Shown: positions 58,514-64,000 of the stretch, piece after piece
Layout: every line of letters begins with the position of its first letter
How positions within the stretch are numbered: the stretch's first letter is position 1
NCBI RefSeq assembly: GCF_012844225.1
Contig: NZ_JABAGQ010000002.1
Location: 186,001-250,000, forward strand
Reading direction: 5' to 3'
Source of the DNA: Rhodococcus sp. 105337
GTDB lineage: Bacteria; Actinomycetota; Actinomycetes; Mycobacteriales; Mycobacteriaceae
Length of the DNA: 64,000 nt
Translations under genes and position numbers: made by a program
The notes under the pieces: generated by a model
What the model was told of the DNA's origin: nothing
What the model saw: the letters and a program-made list of their open reading frames with translations, nothing else
Databases searched by the model: none

Positions 58514-59643
58514 ACCAGGACAACACGCCGCTGCGCGGTTTCACCGTCGGAGTCACGGCGGCGCGACGTGCGGACGAGTTCGCGACGTTGCTCACGCGGC
58601 GCGGCGCCGACGTGGTGCACGCACCGGCGATCCGCATCATCCCGCTCTCGGACGACACCGAACTCGAGCGGGTGACCCGCAGCATCGTCGCCGGCCCACC
58701 GGACATCACGGTCGCGACGACCGCGATCGGATTCCGCGGCTGGATGGGAGCAGCGGACGGGTGGGGGCTTTCCGACGATCTGGCGCGCTCTCTTGCGGGT
58801 AGCCGCATCCTGGCCCGGGGACCGAAAGTCACCGGGGCGATCCGCGCCGCGGAATTGCGCGAGGAATGGTCACCGGCGTCGGAGTCGTCCGCCGAGGTGC
58901 TCGAACACCTGCTCGCCGAAGGTGTCCGGGGCCGCCGGATCGCGGTCCAGCTGCACGGTGAGCGCACCGAGTGGGAGCCGGGAACGGATGTGTGCGAAGC
59001 GCTTCGGGCCGCGGGTGCGGATGTCGTCGCGGTCCCCGTCTACCGGTGGACTCCGCCCGACGATCCCGCGACGCTGGACCGCATGATCGAGCAGGTCGCC
59101 GATTACGGGCTCGACGCGGTGAGCTTCACGAGTGCACCGGCGGTGGCCTCGATGCTCATGCGCGCCAAGGACACCGGAATGCTCGAACTGATGTTGCGAG
59201 GGTTTCGCACCGGTGTCGCCGCGGTGTGCGTCGGCCCGGTCACCGCGGCGCCGTTCGTCGCTCTCGAGGTGCCGGTGACGATGCCCTCGCGTGCACGGCT
59301 CGGCTCGCTGGCGCGGCACCTCGCCGAGGAACTTCCGCGCCGCGCCGTGCGGATCGAAGCCGGAGGGCATGTCCTCGGAATGCGCGGGCGGTGCGTGATG
59401 GTCGACGACACCACCCGGTGCCTGGCCCCGGCGGGGATGGCGCTGATCCGGACGCTCGCGTCGCGGCCGGGACGCGTCGTCTCCCGCGAAGAACTGCTCG
59501 CCGCGCTTCCCGGAGGCGGCGGAGACACCCATGCGGTGGAGACGGCGGTCGCGAGGTTGCGGTCGGCCCTCGGAGCGCCGTCGATCGTTCAAACCGTGGT
59601 CAAGCGCGGCTACCGCTTGGCGGTCGATCCGGAAGGACCCTGA
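58510..59643 (+). CDS. Uroporphyrinogen-III synthase fused to OmpR-type DNA-binding domain
   Basis: 377-residue fusion. Residues 1-255 are the HemD fold (VGVTAARRADEFATLLTRRGADVVHAPAI, DAVSFTSAPAVASML), which makes uroporphyrinogen III, the precursor of siroheme. Residues about 275-377 are a winged helix (SRPGRVVSREELLAALPG, HAVETAVARLRSALG, VVKRGYRLAV) as in OmpR regulators. Rv0260c of M. tuberculosis has a similar plan. It may couple tetrapyrrole supply and transcription of the nir genes; whether the enzyme part is active is unknown. Confidence 0.9.
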   Translation: MNQDNTPLRGFTVGVTAARRADEFATLLTRRGADVVHAPAIRIIPLSDDTELERVTRSIVAGPPDITVATTAIGFRGWMGAADGWGLSDDLARSLAGSRILARGPKVTGAIRAAELREEWSPASESSAEVLEHLLAEGVRGRRIAVQLHGERTEWEPGTDVCEALRAAGADVVAVPVYRWTPPDDPATLDRMIEQVADYGLDAVSFTSAPAVASMLMRAKDTGMLELMLRGFRTGVAAVCVGPVTAAPFVALEVPVTMPSRARLGSLARHLAEELPRRAVRIEAGGHVLGMRGRCVMVDDTTRCLAPAGMALIRTLASRPGRVVSREELLAALPGGGGDTHAVETAVARLRSALGAPSIVQTVVKRGYRLAVDPEGP

Positions 59644-59646
59644 GCC

Positions 59647-60357
59647 ATGACCGATCCCGCTCTGCTGCTCGTCGCCCACGGCACCCGCAACCCGCGCGGA
59701 GTCGAGATGATCGCCCGCCTCGCCGACGCGGTGTCCGGCCGGGTCGGCGCGACCCGGGTGGCATTCGTCGACGTACTCGGTCCGTCGCCGTCCGAGGTGC
59801 TGCGCGAGGTCGCGGGGCCGGTGGTGCTGGTGCCGGCGTTCCTCGCCTCCGGATATCACGTGCACGCCGACGTGCCACGGGAGGTCGCCGACAGCGGTCA
59901 CGGCAGAGTGCTGGTCACTCCGGCTCTCGGCCCCGACCCGGTCCTGGCGCGTGTGCTCGTCCAGAGGTTGCGCGAGGCCGGGTGGCGTCCCGGGGATGCC
60001 GTGGTGCTCGCGGCGGCCGGGTCGTCCGACCCGAGGGCACTGCACGACGTGCACCGCGCAGCCGACATGCTGTCGGCCCTGACGCACCGGACCGTGTCCA
60101 TCGGCTACGTCGCGACCGGAGAACCGCGCGTGCCGCAGGTGGTCGAGGAGCTGCGCGAGCGAGGAGCCCGGCGGGTGTTCGTCGCGTCGTATCTGTTGGC
60201 CGAAGGACTGTTCCACTCCCGTCTGTCCGGCGCCGGCGCCGACGGGGTCACCGCCCCGCTCGGCGTGACGGCGCCTGTGGTCGATCTGGTCGCCCGCCGG
60301 TACTACGCCGCCGTTCCTGCGCTGAGGGCAAGCGCGGGGGTGCGCCCGGCGCGGTGA
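59647..60357 (+). CDS. Sirohydrochlorin chelatase (CbiX/SirB-like)
   Basis: 236-residue class II chelatase inserting iron (or cobalt) into sirohydrochlorin. The metal site His is in LLVAHGTRNPRG and in the repeated half (ASGYHVHADVP); the two-half architecture is seen as VLVPAFLASGYHVHADVP and VFVASYLLAEGLFHSRL. ATG 59647 three bases after the HemD fusion. Together with it and nirBD it gives the siroheme cofactor of the reductase. Confidence 0.9.
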   Translation: MTDPALLLVAHGTRNPRGVEMIARLADAVSGRVGATRVAFVDVLGPSPSEVLREVAGPVVLVPAFLASGYHVHADVPREVADSGHGRVLVTPALGPDPVLARVLVQRLREAGWRPGDAVVLAAAGSSDPRALHDVHRAADMLSALTHRTVSIGYVATGEPRVPQVVEELRERGARRVFVASYLLAEGLFHSRLSGAGADGVTAPLGVTAPVVDLVARRYYAAVPALRASAGVRPAR

Positions 60358-60378
60358 TACGGCCGTACGCCGGACGCG

Positions 60379-62118
60379 TCAGCGGGGGAGCGGCAGCAAC
60401 TCCACGACATCTCCGTCGGAGCACCGGGGCGGCACCAGCGCTATCGCGGTGCGGCCGATCAGGCCGGCGAGGTGGGCGGTGCGGATCGCGTTGTCGCACA
60501 ACCACTGTCCATCCTCACGCTGGCGAGCGGGTAACAGGCGTGTGCGATCGCCCTCCACCTCCGACGCGTTCGCCAGAGGGCCGACCAGGCGTGACGGCGG
60601 CGTGCGGCCGGTACGGCCGTCGACGACGGCCGGAAGCATCACCAGCAGCGTCGACAACGCCGCAACCGGGTTTCCCGGCAGGCCCAGCACCGCGCGGCCG
60701 TCGGGCAGCACGGCGGCGACCTGGGAACCGCCGGGCTTGCACCGCACACGTTCGACGACGATGTGCGCACCTGCCCGGTCCAGAGCGCCGCGCAGCTGAT
60801 CCGCGGCGCCGCCGCCCGTAGCCCCCACGATCACGAGCACGTCGACGTCCTGTGTGCCTGCGAAGAGGGCCTCGAACCCGCCGGGGCTGTCGTGCAACAG
60901 CGTCTCACCGACCGGTTCGGCGCCACACCACCGGACGAAACGGGGGAGCACAGGGCCCAGAGAATCCCGGGTCCGGCCCTCGAGCAGCGGACCGTGGCGC
61001 ACGATCTCGTCGCCACTGATGACGAGGTGCACCCGGAGCGGGCCCCGGACGTCGATCTCGGCGACCTCGCCGCTCAGTGCCGCGGACAGGACGGCGGGGG
61101 TGACGGTCTCGCCGCTTTCGGCGAGCACGAACCCGGGGTCCCAGTCTTCGCCCCGTCGGCGGGTGTCGTCACGCACCGGGCACTCCGGAAGCCGGTGCAC
61201 CACACCGTTGTCCACGCGGACGAACTCGTCGCGGACGGCCGCGGTGGCACCGGCCGGGAGATGGGCGCCGGTCGCGATGCGGGCAGCCTCGCCGTCGGCG
61301 AGCGTGAACACCACGGGATCACCCGCGCGGCGGACCTCGGGCCGCAGTGCCCACGGTCCGTCACCTGCAACGGCGTAGCCGTCCATCGCGGACGTCGGCA
61401 GGGGAGGCAGGGCCGCTTCGGCGACGAGTGGGGCGGCGAGTGTCGCGCCCTCCGCCGCGGCGACGGGTATCCGCCGAGCGTCCAGCGGGAGCAAGGCCTG
61501 ACGCACCAGCGATCGTGCGTCGTCCGGGCCGGATGCGACGCGTCCCGGGGCGTGGGCGACGCGCGCACGGTGCAGATCTGCCGGAGTGTCGCAGTCGGCG
61601 GTGCCCGTCACGGTGACCGAGGCGTACCGGTCGGGGAGCAGAGCCTTCATCGGCCGGTCGGCCACCTCCTCGCCGAGATGCGCGAGGCGTGCAGAGAGCG
61701 CGGGGCCTCGCCACACCGCGAGCAGGTACTGCGTCCTGCCCTCGTCGTCCACCGCAAAGGCGGCATCCGCGGACAGATCGGCGTCGAGGGCCGCGATCAG
61801 TGTTGCCACGGTGGCGGCGGTGACGAAGGGCAGGTCCGCCGCCAGCGTCACCACGACGTCGGCCACAGGGCTTGCGGCGGCGAGCGCCGCGACGGGCCCG
61901 GCGCCGGCCGGGTGTTCCTGGACCTGGATGATCGCGGGGTCGAGGTCGTCGCGCCGGGGGCCCACCACCGTGATCCGCGCACACCCGGTGACGGAGGCGA
62001 GGGCGGTGTCGAGGAGGCGCCGCCCCCCGACCGCCAGGGCGGGTTTGTCGACGCCTCCCATCCGGGTCGCGCGGCCGCCCGCGACGATCACTGCCTCCAC
62101 GTCGGTCAGTGCACTCAT
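60379..62118 (-). CDS. MobA-MoeA fusion (molybdenum cofactor guanylylation/insertion)
   Basis: 579-residue fusion. Residues about 1-190 are MobA-like (VIVAGGRATRMGGVDKPAL, TLAADLPFV), which in the family attaches GMP to molybdopterin. Residues about 195-579 are MoeA-like (PTSAMDGYAVAGDG, VISGDEIV, VGATGGGAAD, GLPGNPVAAL), which inserts molybdate into adenylylated molybdopterin. The two steps are separate proteins in most bacteria. ATG 62118 was preferred; ATG 62136 would add six residues. It converges with the chelatase gene. Confidence 0.9.
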   Translation of the reverse strand: MSALTDVEAVIVAGGRATRMGGVDKPALAVGGRRLLDTALASVTGCARITVVGPRRDDLDPAIIQVQEHPAGAGPVAALAAASPVADVVVTLAADLPFVTAATVATLIAALDADLSADAAFAVDDEGRTQYLLAVWRGPALSARLAHLGEEVADRPMKALLPDRYASVTVTGTADCDTPADLHRARVAHAPGRVASGPDDARSLVRQALLPLDARRIPVAAAEGATLAAPLVAEAALPPLPTSAMDGYAVAGDGPWALRPEVRRAGDPVVFTLADGEAARIATGAHLPAGATAAVRDEFVRVDNGVVHRLPECPVRDDTRRRGEDWDPGFVLAESGETVTPAVLSAALSGEVAEIDVRGPLRVHLVISGDEIVRHGPLLEGRTRDSLGPVLPRFVRWCGAEPVGETLLHDSPGGFEALFAGTQDVDVLVIVGATGGGAADQLRGALDRAGAHIVVERVRCKPGGSQVAAVLPDGRAVLGLPGNPVAALSTLLVMLPAVVDGRTGRTPPSRLVGPLANASEVEGDRTRLLPARQREDGQWLCDNAIRTAHLAGLIGRTAIALVPPRCSDGDVVELLPLPR

Positions 62119-62180
62119 ATCCTCATGCTGCCCCATGACGCCGCAGTTTTCGCAGGGGCCGGTGTCCTGCCGAATGTCGA

Positions 62181-62639
62181 TCAGTAGTTCTTGGGCATCG
62201 AGCCGAGCCGGGCGAGCAGAGGCGCGGCCTCGATCAGGGTGTGCGCTTCTTCGGGGCTCAGCGTGGTGAGCAGATCGCGTATGCCCCGTGCCCACATGGC
62301 GTCGATCAGCGCGTTGTTGCGCCGGGCCAGGTCGGTCTGGTGAATCCGGTGCGATCGCCCGTCGTTCGGATCGGCGCGTCGCTCGAGCAGTCCCCGATCG
62401 ACGAGGCGGCTGACGGTGGTGCTGACGTTGCTGTTCTGCAGGTCGAGCGCGCGCGCGATCTCCGAAATCGAACTGCCCGGGCGCTCGGCAACCGCGCGCA
62501 GGACCTCGATCTCGGAGTTCGGCATGGCCGACAGGCCCGCCTCGCGCTCGCCGAATCTCCGGAGCGCCCACACCAGCGAACGAGAGGTCCGGGCGAGGCT
62601 GTCGACGTCGCTGTCGCTTACGTCCCGTGGATTCACCAT
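62181..62639 (-). CDS. MarR-family transcriptional regulator
   Basis: 152-residue winged-helix repressor. The DNA-binding region is ISEIARALDLQNSNVSTTVSRLVDRGLLERRADPNDGRS, with the wing DPNDGRS. It is divergent from the efflux gene, with a perfect palindrome in the 64-base gap. ATG 62639. It probably represses itself and the efflux pump, released by a small toxic molecule. Confidence 0.92.
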   Translation of the reverse strand: MVNPRDVSDSDVDSLARTSRSLVWALRRFGEREAGLSAMPNSEIEVLRAVAERPGSSISEIARALDLQNSNVSTTVSRLVDRGLLERRADPNDGRSHRIHQTDLARRNNALIDAMWARGIRDLLTTLSPEEAHTLIEAAPLLARLGSMPKNY

Positions 62640-62655
62640 GCTACGATACTAGCTC

Positions 62656-62677
62656 TTAAATGTATATATACATTTAA
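62656..62677. promoter_or_regulatory. Perfect 22-bp palindromic operator (MarR)
   Basis: TTAAATGTATA is followed directly by its exact reverse complement. It is fully AT-rich except one C/G pair per arm, in a genome near two-thirds G+C. The next bases repeat ATTTAAATATACAT, an overlapping half-site. Both promoters must overlap it. Confidence 0.85.
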
Positions 62678-62703
62678 ATATACATCGGCAATGAAAGGCA
62701 CGT

Positions 62704-63957
62704 ATGCCCCAGCATGACTCCGCGACCACCCAGGCGCCGGATATCCCCGAGAGCACCGAGACCGGTGACGACACCGGCGGCACGCCGTTCTCGGCGAAGT
62801 TGATCGCGGTCCTGGCTCTCCTCGCGGCAGTGGCGCCGCTGGCGATCGACATGTACCTCCCGGCCTTTCCGGAAATGGCCGAGGAATTCGACACGAGCGC
62901 GTCGGCGATTCAGCTGACCCTCACGACATTCCTGCTCGGAATGGCCATCGGCCAGCTCGTCTTCGGCCCCTTGTCCGACCGGTTCGGCCGCCGCCCGCTC
63001 CTGCTCGTCGGCACCCTCGCGTGCGCGGTGTTCAGTGCCGCGAGTGCGCTCGCGCCCACCATCGAATTGCTCGCGGGCGCGCGGTTCGTGCAGGGCTTCG
63101 CCGGTGCGGCGGGCATCGTGCTCGGCCGCGCCGTCATCGCCGACCGGGCCGAGGGCGTCGCGGCTGCCAAGCTGTTCAGCCTGCTCGTCGTCATCAACGC
63201 GGTAGCTCCGATCATCGCGCCTCTCGTCGGCGGTGTGATCGTCACGAACGTCGGCTGGCGTGCCGTCTACTGGGTGCTCGCCGGCTTGTCCGTCCTCATG
63301 TTCCTGGCCGTGCTGCTTCTGGTGGCCGAGACCCATCCCGTCGAGCGCCGCACCCAAGGCGGCGCCACCGCGATGCTGCGGGATGCCCGGGAAGTACTCC
63401 GGAACCGCCGGTACGTCGGATACACACTCGCGTACGCCTTCGCCTTCGGTGTGATGTTCGCGTACATCTCCGCGTCGCCGTTCGTGCTGCAGAACGTCCA
63501 CGGCATGTCCACCGGCTGGTACACGGTGGCGTTCACCGCCAACGCGATAGGTCTCGTGATCGGCAGTATCGCGAACGACAACATCGTCCGCCGGATCGGC
63601 TCCGGCCGAACGTTGCGGATCGGCCTCACGATCCTGGCGTCCATGTCTGTCCTGATGCTCATCAACAGCCTTGCCGGACCGGCGATGTGGGTGACGCTGA
63701 TCCTGCTGTGGTGCACGATGAGCAGCCTCGGACTCATCATCGCGAACGCCACCACCTTGGCCCTGGGCCAGGCGCAGCGCGCGGCGGGCACCGGCTCGGC
63801 GTTGCTCGGTGCGCTCCAGTTCCTGCTCGCGGCAGCGATCGCCCCGCTCGTCGGAATCGGCGGAGAGGACACCGCGGTGCCCATGGCGGTGGCGATGGTC
63901 GTCAGCGGCGTCATCGCGTTGGGTGCGATGGCGTTGGCCAGGCCCGAACGCGCCTGA
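62704..63957 (+). CDS. MFS drug-resistance transporter (Bcr/CflA type)
   Basis: 417-residue drug/H+ antiporter of the 12-helix Bcr/CflA group. Motif A between helices 2 and 3 is GPLSDRFGRRPLLLVG; the first helix carries the LLAAVAPLAIDMYLPAFPEM signature. The N-terminal 30 residues are acidic and disordered. ATG 62704 preceded by AAAGG. It is controlled by the MarR palindrome. Exported compound unknown. The rest of the window after 63957 shows no gene. Confidence 0.92.
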   Translation: MPQHDSATTQAPDIPESTETGDDTGGTPFSAKLIAVLALLAAVAPLAIDMYLPAFPEMAEEFDTSASAIQLTLTTFLLGMAIGQLVFGPLSDRFGRRPLLLVGTLACAVFSAASALAPTIELLAGARFVQGFAGAAGIVLGRAVIADRAEGVAAAKLFSLLVVINAVAPIIAPLVGGVIVTNVGWRAVYWVLAGLSVLMFLAVLLLVAETHPVERRTQGGATAMLRDAREVLRNRRYVGYTLAYAFAFGVMFAYISASPFVLQNVHGMSTGWYTVAFTANAIGLVIGSIANDNIVRRIGSGRTLRIGLTILASMSVLMLINSLAGPAMWVTLILLWCTMSSLGLIIANATTLALGQAQRAAGTGSALLGALQFLLAAAIAPLVGIGGEDTAVPMAVAMVVSGVIALGAMALARPERA

Positions 63958-64000
63958 GCACCAGCGAATCACGCACCTCGCCGGTGGGTCCGGATGGCCG

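Overview
The window is high-GC actinobacterial DNA and almost certainly chromosomal sequence of a Rhodococcus or close relative. It carries paired WhiB regulators, the MtrAB-LpqB system, F420 biosynthesis genes, an alkB-rubA-rubB-tetR alkane hydroxylase operon and SigH/RshA. The gene order from about 0 to 54 kb largely follows the Mycobacterium tuberculosis segment Rv3265c-Rv3205c as I recall it. Genes are packed, with many 1-4 base start/stop overlaps. I see no tRNA, rRNA, insertion sequence, prophage or CRISPR array.

0-11.3 kb: cell-wall sugar and cofactor genes. wbbL (rhamnosyl linker transferase) and GDP-mannose pyrophosphorylase, an SGNH hydrolase, and a NUDIX gene with fbiB and fbiA on the minus strand. 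Then whiB2, a degenerate zincin-like gene, a DUF3499 gene and a mannose block (phosphomannomutase, TobH/SIS-like protein, manA). 11.4-15.5 kb: alkB, two rubredoxins of different type and a TetR regulator, then ahcY. 15.5-21.1 kb: tmk, mtrA, mtrB, lpqB, comF. 21.3-25.5 kb: hibernation factor hpf and secA, separated by a strong terminator, and a convergent Rv3235-type gene.

25.8-32.1 kb: lipid block. A HAD-like protein, a Tgs3-like acyltransferase with an altered catalytic motif, a DUF6912 protein, a ferredoxin-type reductase and two tandem DesA3-like desaturases. Nearly identical 21-bp elements precede the reductase and the second desaturase. 32.1-38.9 kb: rsgA, aroA, SRAP, ybaK and a probable accessory group (CGNR regulator, luciferase-like monooxygenase, isochorismatase-like hydrolase, acetyltransferase). 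Short tandem duplications sit on two convergent gene ends here.

39-45.4 kb: sigH with its own SigH-type promoter, rshA, a 24-codon gene for ribosomal protein bL37, the small biotinylated protein, pdtaS, whiB1 with a CRP-like site, a lipid kinase-like gene and parA. 45.4-53.8 kb: a membrane-anchored beta-propeller, rhlE, a ferritin-like protein, DUF3107, a TetR regulator, a DUF3152 metalloprotease-like protein, moeZ and a TIGR02569 protein. 53.9-62.1 kb: nitrite assimilation and its cofactors: narK, nirB, nirD, a uroporphyrinogen-III synthase fused to a DNA-binding domain, a sirohydrochlorin chelatase and a convergent MobA-MoeA fusion. No nitrate reductase gene is present. 62.2-64 kb: a MarR repressor and a divergent Bcr/CflA-type efflux gene around an AT-rich perfect palindrome.

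Assignments rest on motif recognition and remembered homologues; no database search was run.
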